Translations under genes and position numbers: made by a program
Part shown: positions 22,552-36,755 of the stretch, one piece after another
Numbering within the stretch: position 1 is the stretch's first letter
How the letters are laid out: every line of letters starts with the position of its first letter
From: Collybia mongolica
Lineage: Eukaryota; Basidiomycota; Agaricomycetes; Agaricales; Clitocybaceae
Direction of reading: 5' to 3'
Assembly: GCA_013420905.1 (NCBI GenBank)
Contig: JAAXNY010000013.1
Location: 2,108,001-2,172,000, forward strand
DNA length: 64,000 nucleotides
The notes under the pieces: model-generated
What the model saw: the letters and a program-made list of their open reading frames with translations, nothing else
Databases searched by the model: none
Told to the model about the DNA's origin: nothing

Positions 22552-24934
22552 ATGGCGACACAACCTCAAACGACGCCAATTCGTGCGATAACGACACCTT
22601 TATCCTCCAGGTCTTCTCCAACGATACCACCACCTAGCCAGTTCTACGAACCCTTCGTCAAATCAGTACTTCGCTTTCGGCTCGTAAATCGCGTCTTTCT
22701 CCATTCGGCGGGGATATCGTGGGCGCATGCGGTGGTTTGGAGTCTATGGGGGCAAGGAGGATTATCAGAGCTGGGTGCGGCAGGTGTCTGTTTACTGCCA
22801 TTCCAACCTTGGACGATAGTGGTGGCGTTTGCGATCTGGGCGTTTGCAGCGCTACCTAGTGCTGTTCTACGGAAAGTGTTTTTGACGCGTGCGTTTCTTT
22901 CATCCTTTATGGGGGGTTTTTTTTTGTTGGAAATGCCTTGCTCATCCCCCCCAAGCAACACGTACGCCGGCAACATCACCTTCCAGCTCGGTCAGCGCTG
23001 CTTTCTCAAAAACGAGCACGACACGTGCATTAATCACGTACGCACTGTCGGCCGTTGCGGTCACCGCACTCCACGTCAGCACAGCATATGTGAACGAGCC
23101 CGGCGTTCATGGGGACCCGAAGTTGCGCATATTTGTAAAGTCGAGGTGTGTTTACATGATTCGTAGTTGAACAGGCCATCAATGACTTCCGGTGAAGGAA
23201 ACACCCCCATTACCTAAATGGTCGCCTCCTCTTCCTTCTAGCTGCCCAACTATCTGCTGCTCTTGGTTTTTCACTCAGGAATATCATGCTTGACCGCTTT
23301 GTGTTCCATGTGCGTCGTTTCTTTCATTAGCGAGCCCTCGGTTGATCTGTTTAATAGTCGCCCAATGGCACGAAATCGTGGCATGCAACTGCCATACTCA
23401 AATCGTTAATCGTTGCGGTTTTATTCACTTCCGTCACCGTAACGTTCTCGGCTGTCGTCTTCGGGCTTGTGCGACTCGCACTTCCCTTACTATACAAGCT
23501 CCCGATTTTCCCCCTCCTTCTGCGACCTTTCACGGCTCATTTCTTGCGAGGTTCTTGGACGATATTGTTGCCATTCCGCCACGTTTCCCTTCTTCTACGA
23601 GCATGGTTTCTTGGAATCACCACAATGTTTATATGGGAGTCTACGGATGCACTATTTGACGCGTTCATACCCCAGGTCAGCTTTTATCCTTGTCACTCAC
23701 TAGTTTCTAGGCTGATTCGACTCTTGCAGCCTGTATCAATATCCCACCTTACCCCTGATCCCAACGTCACTCTGGTCTCTGGCCTCTCATCCAGCGACAA
23801 CACGTTCCGCTACTTCGCCTACTCGGAGCTCAAGGAACTAGCAGCGGACTCCTCCAATTCCGCCACAAGCCGCCGTGTGGCTCTTTTTAGCGACCAGAAG
23901 TACTCTCCCAACCTCTGGAGCCGTACTGCCCGTGAAAGTCTTTTGCTCCTCGGGAACGACTACCAGCTCTTCCTCCGACGAGGCAAACCCCAACCTGTGG
24001 TCGCTGCTGCACCTCCGCCAAAGCCTTCTACCCCAGCGAATCCCCCCTTCGCGACACCCACGCCTCTTCTGCGAACACCGATATATCAGTCGAGCCGACA
24101 GTCGCCGATACGCACGGTCATGGAATCGCTGGGATCCGACGGAGCACTAGCACGGGCTTTGGATGAGGGCGCAGACGCTGCGAATATCCCTGAGCTATTT
24201 AGGTCCGTTGAGGCTGCGGTGCTGCCGCCGCCCGCCAAGGAAGAGGTGAAAAACAGCGTCGATGCTGCTACGGGCGCCGTAGCTCGCATCAAGGCCGACG
24301 CTCGCGCGTCGGTGTCGAGGGTCTTGCAGAGCACATTGCCTAAATGGACTTCGGAGGTGGCAACGGATGTGCGTGTGTGGTGGACCAAGGAGCGGGTTAG
24401 CAAGGTTGTGCAGGCATGTCTGCCGAATAAGGAGTTGGACGTCGCTGTGATCGAAGGTGCGTATTCCAATCAGTACAATGACTTCTGGATAGCGATCGAT
24501 ATGGTTTCGTGATCTAGCGCTTTCTCATCTGACGTGCGCGTCGCTGGTCGAGGATAAATATGGCGTCGTGCAGCGCGACATACCGAAAATGCTGGAAGCG
24601 ATGCTTTCGTTCCTGACTGTGATTGAGGAGTACCAGATGGAGATCAGCGCAATGTACGTGCCTCCTCCACAGGACAAGTCCTTGTCAGCGCGGGAGACGG
24701 AGGAGCGAGAGGTCATGCGAGAGGAAGTGGAGAAAGCTGGGGATGTCTTGCGCTTTGTCGGAGATGGTGCGCTTTTTTCGACTTGGATGCTCGTGTGTTC
24801 ACGTTTTATGTCACTTTTTAGAGCTCAAGGAGGGAGTTGCACGTATCGTGCGAACGTTCGGGGACAAATTGCTCGCATTCAAATTTCCTCCCCGGATAGC
24901 ACAAAAATTGCAAGGGTTTCTCGAATACTGCTGA
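22552..24934 (+). CDS. NDC1: Nucleoporin Ndc1-like membrane protein
   Basis: The start is ATG 22552 (MATQPQTTPIRAITTPLSSR). The N-terminal half, over about five exons, has six hydrophobic segments, for example LLPFQPWTIVVAFAIWAFAA, ALITYALSAVAVTALHVST and NYLLLLVFHSGISCLTAL. The C-terminal half is soluble and helical: HLTPDPNVTLVSGLSSSDN, FAYSELKELAADSS, RVALFSDQKYSPNLWS. It ends LKEGVARIVRTFGDKLLAFK...FLEYC at 24934. This layout, and the FAYSEL...R..LFSD signature, match fungal Ndc1. Ndc1 anchors nuclear pore complexes and, in yeasts, helps insert the spindle pole body into the envelope. Exon borders in 22889-23720 are approximate. Confidence 0.75.
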
Positions 24935-25585
24935 CCGCCATATCACTCACACGCAGTATGAGTGTTACACCGTTTCCCTCAATGCAAACCAGCTGGGATA
25001 TTGCGCCGGTGCTTAGAGGGTGTATGACTGGCTGAGCTCGAGTATCGCTCAAAGTCAGAGGTGGTGCCCACGGTAATATAGTGGATCAAGCTTTGTACAG
25101 AAGCATATGTACACAAAAATTCAGGTGGATTCCGTTGGGGTATATAGTACTGAATGAAATCTGGGTCACCGTTTTAAATCATTGTGATATAGTCACCATG
25201 TGCTCCAGATCGGTCACTAGTCACTTGTGACTTCACTCAAACTACCATCTCTTGGTCATCTTCAACGTAAGCAAGGCGAGAGGAAGGATTATATTAGCTG
25301 CGCGCTATTCTTCATGCTTATTGATGATCATAGCGTCCACCCGTCCATCTTTTTCAGCAAGCTGCAACTGATTCATAAACTCCGGTGACCAATATGAAAC
25401 GAAACCATTTATATCGGGGGTTTCGGCTCGAGTCTTAATAACGGATGTTCACGAGGCTAGGTTTCGGCTCTTTATAAACAAATATTCATGCACATGAGTC
25501 TACAGCCTCATTCTGTCCGACTATAAGTAAGCGGCAGCTCTTCCATTCTGGCCCTACGTTTACTGACGAAAAATCCTCTGAAGCT
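24935..25585. other. Intergenic, no feature seen
   Basis: Between two genes in the same direction. It presumably holds the terminator of the upstream gene and the promoter of the downstream gene. No motif is convincing. Confidence 0.4.
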
Positions 25586-26860
25586 ATGACCGCAACAACG
25601 AAGACCACCCACAAACCAGAGTCCAACAGAGGGACCCTCAGCGATGGCCTCTTCATCAAGAGCGTCCCATCGTATTACAGTGCTTCCCAAGCCTCCCAGT
25701 GGCTGGATCGTATCGGATTTCCTCACACATTTGACAACATCGCCTCATTCCCTTCGACTTTGGAGAATTTAGCACACCTCGTAAGATTGCATTTAATAGC
25801 CTTTCCTTTCGAGAATACTCAGATGCATTAGTGAGTCCCCCGGTCATGACCTGGTCCTTCATACCTGATATATCCTATCGTAGCACTCCATATCATGTTA
25901 TGGACGTTACTCCTGAAGGGGCTTACAGGCGTCTCGTGCTCGAACACAACGGATCATATTGCTTTGGCCAGAACGGTGTTTTTCTGGGAATGCTACGCGC
26001 TTTGGGATACAGGTATGTACGCATACCCCCATTTGTTCGACATTTGACTAACGCATATCCGTTTAGGGCATACTCCGGGGCAGCACGAGTGAACTTGACC
26101 CCCGAAAACGTGGTCCTGCCAAGCTATACTTCGCTCTCCCACATGGTCATTTTCGTCCAACCAATCCAAGATAGCAACGAGACCTATCTCGTCGATGTTG
26201 GCTTTGGGTCAGCAGGTTTAGCCAGGCCCATCCTTCTGTCGGACACCAGTGACAACGTGGTATTGGGAACGTGCTCCACAGAAAAGCATAGGTTGACGCG
26301 GAGTCCTCATCCTTCCTCGAGTCTGGGTACGTTGGATTCACAAGTTTTCCGTTTCCCTGGTTTTCATAAATACATCAGAAATCTCCCAGGCACTTTCCGC
26401 AGTTAACTTCTCCTGGAACTTACAAGTTTGGCATTCCAAGGGGAACAACCTCGACACACCCTGGAGACTCCTTTTTTCATTTACTGAGGCTGAATACTTT
26501 CCTTTGGATTACCAGAACGCATCTTTCGTGTTAAATCACAAGCCCGAGGGGATTTTCTGGAGCAATATCCTCTGCATCAGATATGCCTTGTTGAGTGAAG
26601 CCGACGATGTCGATGCAGAAACAAGGGCTCAGATTGACAGGGAGCTTGCACAGTATCCCACAGAAATCTCGAAACACTTCCTATACAAATATATCATGAT
26701 GGGGTCGGAAGTAAAACGCTCTATCGGGAGTAGCTCGGTCGTGGTCAGAACATTGAGTACGGAGGGGGAGAGGATCCGTGCTTTGCGAGAGATATTTCGC
26801 TTGGATATACCTGACGCGGCGGAGATACATATGCGAGGGAGGGGGCCGGCATTTTCATAG
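25586..26860 (+). CDS. Arylamine N-acetyltransferase-like protein
   Basis: Four exons: 25586-25830, 25884-26012, 26067-26326, 26379-26860. The catalytic triad of the NAT family is complete: Cys108 in LEHNGSYCFGQN, His150 in SLSHMVIFV, Asp168 in YLVDVGFG. The N-terminal helical region (ASQWLDRIGFP, LVRLHLIAFPFEN) fits the family. NATs transfer acetyl or malonyl groups from CoA to aromatic amines. In fungi some protect against plant-derived or self-made amine toxins. The splice giving SLE|ISQALSAVNF is preferred because the nearer CAG acceptor leads to a stop. The gene appears intact and lies head-to-tail with an Old Yellow Enzyme gene. Confidence 0.85.
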
Positions 26861-26970
26861 ACGGGTGCGATTATTTGCGTGTGTTACTTTTTTCGTTAAG
26901 TATGATTTTTTTCGGGCCCCCGGGTATGTTTTTCCCGGAACTTCCAACCATCCCCGTCCAACGTGAATAG

Positions 26971-28409
<1,439 letters not shown>

Positions 28410-28629
28410 TGACGGCAAAGCACTTTGCCCCGTTGTAATGCAACTTCAGCCATAGTCTCTTATTATACCTGGCTAATTCGCCTACTAGAATAGAACCTTG
28501 TTATTCAATAAGCAAACTAGACCCGTTTTTCGGCAGATTATATCGTCGTGTCCGTCTCTTAATCATCTATAAATACAAGGACCAACGAAAGTACACCCAG
28601 AGCTAAAGAAGAGGAGCCAAGGAGAAAGC

Positions 28630-30561
28630 TTATGCCAACTGGACAGTCGGGTCAAATTCCTGAAGATCCAACAGTGCGCTGGAGTCTTTCATCATTTCAT
28701 ACCGTGTCGCCATTACAATCGCACGAAGTGTCAGTACCGCATCAATAACAGCCCAATCATGGGCGCTACCCGCTGGCATGTCTGCCCAGCCCAGCTCTGG
28801 AGCGGTAAACCTTTTCTTCACTGTAGACATACAACTCGTGCCTTTCCCCTTCAGCCCATCTGCTAGCCGTTCCAGGTAGGACAGCGCGAAAGACAAGCGC
28901 GACTTTTTCCATCCAGTGATCTCCACAGCTCCCGACTCGACCTTACACCGAGTTGCCGTCTCCGCATCTGCAGGGACCGGAGCATCGCCAGTCGTGTCGT
29001 TTCCCACCATTAATTCGACTTTATGCGCGATCCAGGTGTCGAACATCGTTATTTGGAGCCACAGCAAGGAATTGGCCCTCATTTTCCATTGTTCCCCTTG
29101 GTCGTTGGAGTTTTTGTACAGCGTAGAGTTATACTTCGCACCCAGCGCGGCGTCGAGTGTGCCGTTGCGAAGAAAAGGGTGCAGGTGGGGAAGAAGCGGA
29201 ACTTGGGCAGTAGTTTCGGAGACAACCCAGCACTTGCTCATCCGCAGGGTGAATTCCGCGAAATTCCCTACAAGCCACCCGCGCATCCCACCCTGCTCAC
29301 ACCCATATTGGTAGCACGCCTTGTAGTCGTGAGGGTTGAGCACATGGGAATCCGCGTCCATGATGGTTTTGAATAAGTCTTTCGGAGCGTCAACGAATTT
29401 AACCGTGCTTTGCAACAACTTGAACGCTGACGTGGACGCCAGTTGCCTCTGCGAAGCTGTCCATTCTGCAAGGAGTCTATGTGGGAATGCATTGGCCACT
29501 GACATGTTTCCGGCAAACGATAAAAGGAATGGAACAACCGGTGTCATTGGATGGTTCCACCGTCCTTCCCAAGATGGAGCGGAATCGTCCTCACATTCCA
29601 TAACATCATTGACGTCCACTTCTTCCCACTTCTCGCTACCAATCCGCTCAAGTACGGTGGAAAATACTCTGTTGACGGAATTATAACCCCAGTATATCAT
29701 TTTCCCTTGCGAGTCCCCAATCGATAACCAGCCCCGCGTGGTCTGTACAGACATATCGAGCTCCTCGCTCGAACAATCCACCACGAAAGCCTGGTCCGTC
29801 TGGTCATACCCTGAGTAACGTACAAGCATTCCAACCCCTTCCTGGTGCCGGGTGGTGATACTACCGCTGAGGTTGCCGATCATGTCGATGTGGCGATCGT
29901 GCAGATCGAATTTAGTGACCTGCATGTCGAGCAGGAACCCGAAGGTTATCAGCTCTGACATCGGAATGGACATGGTCGGGGCATCGAGGGCACTGGCGAT
30001 GGTGTCTGCGTCCAGGAGATCGGTGCTAGGGAGTTTGTGTGGGTGCAGCCCGAGGTCGGTCATCAAGTTGTGCCATGTTGCCTTGCACGGGGGCACATAC
30101 AGGTTACTCATGTTCATCTCGACCTCCTTGATGGTCACGCGCTGGCGGCGCGTAAGGGAAGCGATGGGCACGGGTTTCTGGCTCTCGTCACCGCGGCGGT
30201 ACACGTCTATTTCAACCTTGCTACGCTCGCCGTCGTTCGATTCGGGCACGCCCCACTTCCAATCGTACTCGGGGAGCACCCGGTCCATCTTCCCGTTGTT
30301 CTTCTCCTTCAAAACCTGGAGGCGATTGACTGCCTGCTCGACCGTGAACTTCGGGCGCGCGTACTGCACCCGCAGCTTCCACTCCCGCAGCGACCAGATG
30401 TATTGGTTTTTCGACGACCACGTACCAATTGCTGCCCTGTTCACTTTGGCTCTGGCGGTGGCTGAAGAGACGTACTGTTGAATGGTCTGCAGCAACGCGA
30501 TCACCAGTGCGATTAGCGCTACGATGAGCGCTGTTAGTTCGAGTGTGGGCGATTCAGACAT
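28630..30561 (-). CDS. Membrane-anchored fungal protein, modin-like
   Basis: A single large exon. I place the start at MSESPTLE (30561) rather than the ATG at 30645, because a transmembrane helix then lies at residues about 9-31 (LTALIVALIALVIALLQTIQ). A large soluble region without known motifs follows, about 640 residues in all. The N-terminal pattern, a TM helix ending in LLQxxQQY and followed by basic residues and a WSLREWKLRV segment, resembles fungal proteins annotated as modin. This is recognition from memory and no domain supports a function. It is convergent with the OYE gene. Confidence 0.7.
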   Translation of the reverse strand: MSESPTLELTALIVALIALVIALLQTIQQYVSSATARAKVNRAAIGTWSSKNQYIWSLREWKLRVQYARPKFTVEQAVNRLQVLKEKNNGKMDRVLPEYDWKWGVPESNDGERSKVEIDVYRRGDESQKPVPIASLTRRQRVTIKEVEMNMSNLYVPPCKATWHNLMTDLGLHPHKLPSTDLLDADTIASALDAPTMSIPMSELITFGFLLDMQVTKFDLHDRHIDMIGNLSGSITTRHQEGVGMLVRYSGYDQTDQAFVVDCSSEELDMSVQTTRGWLSIGDSQGKMIYWGYNSVNRVFSTVLERIGSEKWEEVDVNDVMECEDDSAPSWEGRWNHPMTPVVPFLLSFAGNMSVANAFPHRLLAEWTASQRQLASTSAFKLLQSTVKFVDAPKDLFKTIMDADSHVLNPHDYKACYQYGCEQGGMRGWLVGNFAEFTLRMSKCWVVSETTAQVPLLPHLHPFLRNGTLDAALGAKYNSTLYKNSNDQGEQWKMRANSLLWLQITMFDTWIAHKVELMVGNDTTGDAPVPADAETATRCKVESGAVEITGWKKSRLSFALSYLERLADGLKGKGTSCMSTVKKRFTAPELGWADMPAGSAHDWAVIDAVLTLRAIVMATRYEMMKDSSALLDLQEFDPTVQLA

Positions 30562-31812
30562 TCTTTGAGTGAGGAGCGGAAAAACTCCCTTCAAATGACT
30601 GTCAGTACCTCTACTAGGGGGTGTAACGCACGAACACACCTTCAAAACGGCTTGGTAGGGTGAGGATCATGAGAACGGGCTTCAGCGGCGTTGGACCAAG
30701 TTTGAAAATCATCTTGATTTACACGAGGTTTTACACCCTATCAGGGCCGCTTGACAAGCGTTCGATCACCGCTGACAACGATCAGTTCCATTGAAACACG
30801 TACAACGCCACCATGCCCCCATCCCCATCATTGAATAAAAACATCGATAGTTTATTGATACACTATCACTGAGTGCACAACCAGATAAGGCAAACCAACA
30901 AATCTTAAATAAATCTTTAAAAGTTTCTTTATTATATAAGGATTTTGCGTCATTACAAATCGAGAAAGTGATTCAAAGTTGGTTTCAAGTTTAACCTAGC
31001 CATAAATGTTAAAGTAAACCTAAGTCTATTCATTATTTCTCATAAATTTGTTTCATAGTTTTCCAAGAATTGCCTCCCAATAAATGATGGGACAAAATTT
31101 GAAATGGTTTCAAAATACCTTCTGAATTTTCATAACTTGACAATAAAGAACATATATAGAGCTAAATTTAAAGATTGTAAACAATCTGTTGATCATTAGA
31201 GAGGTAAAAAAACTGAGAGAAAGTTCAAAAGGTACTCAAAGATTCTTCAATATTTATGTTCAATTTCTTTCATTGTTTGTGTCCAATTTGTTGTCAGTGA
31301 TAAGTGTAAAGATATTTGAAAGATATATAAAATTGAGTGAAGATATGTTTTTTCTTTATTACAATTATATTGGGCCCATAAAGCTGAAATATATTCTCAA
31401 GAAATCCTGAAAGAGAATGAAATTCTTTGTTATGTAAAATAGGGAACAATGTTGGAAGAAATTTAAAAGCATCTAAAGGTTCATTGTCAGACTTCGGGTC
31501 AGTGAAATAGAAAACAAACAAAACTCAAATCTTGGCTTAGATTTTGATTATCCAAGAAAGGAAAATATAAAAGAGATTGTAAAGTGATTTAAAATTTGAG
31601 GGCTAAGTTAATTTAAATATTTTTCTCTGTTTATGGGTGACGATGGTACGAGGAAAAACACTAAAGAGCCTTAAAATGTTCTTGGCTAAAAAATGTAGAA
31701 CAAAGTGTGACATGTGACAGATGAACTCAGATATCAACAGGGGGAAGGGAAATAGCCCGCCTATCAGTTCAATAATGACTGAATGGTATTCAGCTGCTCC
31801 CGCAAAGTGAAG
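30562..31812. other. Strongly AT-rich non-coding island
   Basis: From about 30840 to 31740 the base composition falls sharply toward A+T compared with both flanks. No long coding frame and no terminal repeats were found. It could be an old transposon remnant or a heterochromatic spacer. Confidence 0.4.
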
Positions 31813-33041
31813 TTACTGTGTCCACCTGTGTCCACCAGGTTGTTCCGGCCACCCAGAAGCGAATCCTCCGGTCTGATATTGCTTCATCCAAGGCGGAATC
31901 ACTGGCTGAGGGGTTCCAGGTACAGATGAGTGGAACTCTCCACTGAGCTGGACGGAGCTACGGCTGCAGTTAAGCCATGTCTGGCAACGAAATGGGTCTT
32001 TCAGCATCGCGACAACCTTGGAATGATGCAGCGTCAGTGATATATAACGTCCCCACTTTGATCCTCAGGACCTGCGGCTACGCTGGCGTGAGCACCCCAC
32101 CTCGTCGCCCTCCATCCTTGTTTTTCCCATGCCGTTCCCAATGTCATTACCCCTCGTACTTGCCCGCGTTGATCCCGGTGGAGAGCCCAGCACGCCCGCC
32201 CAACGGATATTAAGGGTACACACCCAGGGTGTTTCCGAGTCCTCTGGGTCGGTCTCCTCCCCAACGTCGAACGGATCATCGTCTTTTTCCCTCTCCCCAT
32301 CCTTTTGAAGGCATCGGTGTCTGGGTGAGAGAGATCCTGCGTCCCCTTGTGGGCGTGCCCGACCTCAAGCCCTGTTGACTCGGTCAAATTTGTGCTGATG
32401 CTCTGATGCGAGATTACGCTCGATCGATTCAGCAGGTCCTTCAAACGGCTCTCATCTCTCTCTGTCCTTCTCGCGAACCCTTTCCCGGTCTCGGTCCTCC
32501 CCACCTTCGGAGGCGACAAAGCTCCCCCGGCCTCTCCGTTCTAGCTTCTTGCGTTCACCTTTCTTCCCTGCGGTTGAGCGCTTCCACTCGAAACGGACCT
32601 CAACTCCATCTGCAGCAACAATCGAGCCACCTACGCCCATCATATTGCCAGTGCCTCCCTTCCTCGTCATTGAACGAAGGCCGTGCGCGCCACTTCAGTC
32701 ATTTGCGCACAAACCACACGTAGATAGGCGCCCGTGCATTCTGGTGGAGCTGGTGGAGGCCTCGTGTTGCTCATATTCGAGCTCGTGTCGTCGCTTGTGA
32801 CTGTAAGGCCCAACCCAACAAGCTGTGGGTTAGGCGAGGATGACTGGTCCCGGCTCCCCATCCATCTGGTGAGGTTTGGTAGGAGATAAGGCAGCGGAGA
32901 GGTTGCGAGTATGGCTTCGATTTGGCTAATTTGGGGTGGGCGTGGCCTCTGGGTCAAGGGTGCGTTGTGTTGTGTCGTGAGGGGTGATACAGGCGGAGGG
33001 GAAAGGGGTGCCGTTAACTGTAACTCGATGTATCTGAGCAA
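31813..33041 (-). CDS. Possible multi-exon gene, unknown
   Basis: Minus-strand frames at 33041-32667 (Pro-rich, then PPPAPPECTGAYLRVVCAQM), 32670-32452 (VEVRFEWKRSTAGKKGERKK, then Arg/Glu-Asp-rich) and 32007-31813 (ending EQPGGHRWTQ) look protein-like and are close enough to be exons of one gene. I could not fix the splice sites or recognise a family. The region is GC-rich compared with the island beside it. Confidence 0.3.
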
Positions 33042-33344
33042 TTAGATGAGGTACGTGCAAGCGCTATTGTGGAGTGGATGGTTCGATTTTGCTGGCGGTG
33101 GGCGAACGAAAATAAAAATCTGCCTTAAATGAACCATAAGCTGATAAGGATTTAGACGTACTTCGTTAGCATTGCGAGGTTTGCTCGCGTTACGCCCTTC
33201 TTTGTACCAATATCTTCTTCAACTGGCTGTTGATAAGCTTCTGCCTCGATCGACAATAGCACTAATATATAGCGTGAATTCCATGTTTTATGTCCTCAAA
33301 AAACCCATCTTACATCATTTAGACCCTGGCGAAAATCGCGTATT

Positions 33345-34196
33345 TTATGTAGATTGCAGATACATATTTTCTAGTAGTATATCAAGATCCTGGGGGAGAG
33401 AATCAGTTGAAAATCATCGAAGGAGAAGATGATTATCATACCAAAAAAAAAGTCCCTTCAAACCTGTTCGTAATCTTCCCGATGGAATAAGTTGTTTGAC
33501 CCCCCGTTACCAAAAACCCTCTTATTGACTATATTGTTCTCATCAAGAGTTTCGCCTTCCCGGTTGACATGGAGAGTCGCGCTGAACGTATTCGTGCCCC
33601 GAGCAGCAGCGCGTACAGTATGATGGGGATGTGTGTTGTCGCCAGAAAAACGCCTGTGGAATGTCAATTTCGCCGGAATAGTGCGAAATGACTAACAGTT
33701 TACCGAATTGCCAGATCTATGGCATTTATTCCGCAGTGCATCTCCAACTCAGCAGCTACACTCCAGGCTGCAATAAGAACTTGCAATGGAAATTTGACTC
33801 GCTTCTCATGGCATTGACTCAAAGATCCCTTCTCCACAAAGACCCGAAATGTCTGTTTGAAGGTGAGCGTGTGGTGGCGAAACAAGATGCTCAACGAACA
33901 GGCCTAGGTCCAACAAATATCGTGGAAGCCGACATAGGAGTAGCAATGACGAGATCGGTAGTGGTAGCGGTCAAAGAGAGCGGTGGAGTGGTGGGTATGG
34001 TGGTAGTGGTCAGAGACTTCGATAAAGGTGAGGGCGTGGTGAAAGAGAAAGATGCCCGAAGAACTGGACTGAAATCAAAGCTAGTGGAACTGTCAAACTG
34101 ACGAAAGTCGTAGTGCGAGCCGCAATAGTAAAAATTGAGTCGGAACTGCAACTCGCGACGGAAAGTGTCACATTCACAGTATAGAGCCTCGTACAA
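33345..34196 (-). CDS. Unknown protein, three or more exons
   Basis: Two splices are convincing. LAIR|RFSGDNTHP joins across about 33654-33705, and HREDYEQ|DLDILLENMYLQST joins across about 33388-33463, ending at TAA 33345-33347. The middle exon reads FRVFVEKGSLSQ...VLIAAWSVAAELEMHCGIN. The first exon (from about 34196, or a start further in) is uncertain. The protein is about 170-260 residues and I recognise no family. It ends right beside the first foldback-like repeat array. Confidence 0.45.
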
Positions 34197-34211
34197 ACCT
34201 CAAATCAAGTA

Positions 34212-35045
34212 GAGCGACAACATGAGATCGCCAAGCTCGACCAGGGGGAAGGTATGAGTACATCTCAGGATCGTCCAGCGACGTGCGCGAGATCACCAAG
34301 ATGGGCTAGGGAAATGTAACGATGCGCTCCAGGACCTTCCAGCGTTATGCGCAAGATTACTGAGAGGATAATGGCGCAGGTACACTCCAGGATCTTCCAG
34401 CGTCAGACGCGAGATCACGGAGGCAGACCAGGGGGAACGTATGAGTGCATCCAAAAATCGTCCAGCGACGTGAGCGAGATCACCGAGATGGACTAAGGGA
34501 AAATGTGACAATGCACTCCGGGATCTTCCAGTGTTGTGCGCGAAGACACTGAGACGGTACACAGGGGTTGATGTGCACAGCAAGTCCAGAGCAAGGGGGG
34601 AGATGTTCGAACGTGAAAGGCAGCAAAAACTTGGGGTTTGTTTGGGGAAGGCGGGCCTGCGATGGTGATTTGCTTGAGAGGAAATAAATGGCACATAATG
34701 AGATACCATGCAGGAGATCCTGCGGTCCTGCGTGATATGGTAATGGAAGTTGTGAGGACGAGACTTCATGAATCCGTCAGGGCTCGGCCAATTCGTTTCG
34801 GGAATTTGAACGTACCAGTACGTGAGTAGTCCCGAAAGGTGCTACAACAGATGGCACCTTTCAATGCGATTCAGAGGCGTGGATGTTGGCCAGCATTTGA
34901 ATTCACCTGACGCCCACGACCTGGTATGATCGTTGTTCTGAGAATATTTGAGGAACATCCAGCGCTGGGCGCAAGATCACAGAGGGGGACTGAGGAAAGG
35001 TGTAAGTACGTCTCAGGATCGTCCAGCAATGCGCGCAAGATGACC
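34212..35045 (+). repeat. Foldback-like repeat element A
   Basis: Units of the GATCT-N16-AGATC family start near 34267, 34331, 34389, 34454 and 34519, all pointing right with 55-70 bp spacing. A diverged copy of the core (about 34560-34920) follows, then two more right-pointing units (34953, 35016). It differs from the other elements in lacking a left-pointing right array, so it is probably truncated or rearranged. Confidence 0.6.
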
Positions 35046-35064
35046 GAATGAGCCAGACAAAATG

Positions 35065-35427
35065 AATGTTTGTTTGTACGTTGATAGATACCTCGATGTC
35101 AGGTAAAGGTTCATCCTCGTTACGTGGCGGTCTAGCAGACAAGGGAATTTGGGTAGAACCTTGTGGAGAAGAGAGGCGGGTGCATTTCAGAGAGGTAATC
35201 GTGATCAACACCGGCATCAACAATAGCGTTAAAATGGATTCGGGAATAGGATTGTGACTTCCTTGATGGCGTTTTGTGCGCAAAACGAAGGACACATGCA
35301 GATATATAGCTACAGCCCATGGAGCTGGTACTATGATGATTGGGCGAGCTAAAGTTGTATGTCTTCCGTAGGTTGCAAGGATAGAAGAGAGAGAAAATAT
35401 ATTAGCCAAGACGAATTTGGAGGTCAT
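35065..35427 (-). CDS. Possible small membrane protein or captured fragment
   Basis: Between repeat elements A and B an open frame starting MTSKFVLANIF encodes two hydrophobic stretches (ARPIIIVPAPWAVAIYLHV and ILTLLLMPVLITI) and a Pro/acidic tail. The frame runs on into repeat units at its 3' end. There is no homologue in mind; it may be a gene fragment trapped between repeats. Confidence 0.25.
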
Positions 35428-35474
35428 GCGGAGATTGTAGAGTATTGTGCAGCGGGTTGGCAAGTAGTTGTAAA

Positions 35475-36755
35475 GGACCTTCCAGCGGGGCCACGGGCTG
35501 AACTGTGCGAACAAGCGTCAGGATCTGCCAGCGACGGGCGCGAGACCACCGAAGCAGACAAGGGGGAAGGTATAAGTACGTCCCAGGATCGTCTAACAAC
35601 GTGCAAGAGATCACCGAGAGGGATCAAAGGGAAACGTGTAACAATGCACTTTAGGATCTTCCGCTGGACGAGCGCGATACCACTGTGACTGAACTGTGAG
35701 AGCAAGTGCCAGGATCTGCCAGCGACGGGCGCGAGATCACTAGCTTATAGAATATGTTTCGAGCCAGATAGAGCCAGAGTCATTAGAGAAGGGCGTAAAA
35801 GCGTGGCTGATCTCCCAGCGACGAACGCGAGATCACGGTGGTTGGAGTTTCTGAAAATGAGCCGGCGCCTGACGCTATGTGAAGGACCTGGAGTCACGGA
35901 GGAACCAAGTCGCGGACGTCACGTGAATTCAAATGCTGACCAAGATCTACGCCTCCGAATCCCGACAACAGCCTGAGGAAAACTTGACTTGGAACGCCAT
36001 GTCCCCTAGCGCTTGGGCCTGTTGAGTAGCGCCTTTAATGGCGGCAACTCCGGATCGGAAACTCTCACGTACTGGTACGTTCGAATTCCCGAAACAAATC
36101 GTCCGAATCCCAACAAGACTTATGAAGCCTCGTCCTCACAACGACCATCACCATTTCAAGCAGGACCGCAGAATGTCCTGCATAGTACCTCACTATGTAC
36201 TATCTATCACTATCGCTGGCCCACCCCTCCCCAAGCACATCCCAAATAATTGCCGCCTACCCTGCTCTGGACTTACACAAAACATCGACCTCTGTGTACC
36301 GTCTCAGTGATCTCGCGCTCGCCGCTGGAAGATCCTGGACGCATTGTCACATTCTCCCTTAGTCCATCTCGGTGGTCTCGCGCATGTCGCTGGACAATCC
36401 TGGGATGTACCATACGTTTCCCCCATCCGCCTCGGTGATCTCGCGCCTGGTGCTGGAAGATCCTGGGGCGCACTCGTACTTTTATCGATGGTCTCACGCC
36501 CGACGCTGAGAAATCCTGTGATATACTCGTGCTATTGGCCCTCAGCGACTCGTACTGTCATCCCTGGCCCATCCCAGCGCTCTCGCGTATATTGCTCCCC
36601 AAGCAAATCTCAAAATTTTACTGCCTTTCACGTTTCAACGTTCCTCTGCTCCTCTGGAATTGTGCAACACATCGACGGGGTGTGTACAGTCTCAATGATC
36701 TCGCGCCCATCGCTGGAAGATCCTGGAGCGCATTGTCACATATTCCTTCACCAGG
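35475..36755 (+). repeat. Foldback-like repeat element B
   Basis: Right-pointing units at about 35477, 35519, 35583, 35651, 35710 and 35806. Then the core, in reverse orientation (about 35850-36290). Then left-pointing units at about 36305, 36366, 36428, 36489 and 36696. The segment from about 35640 to 36540 is an inverted near-identical copy of about 43820-44700. Confidence 0.65.
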
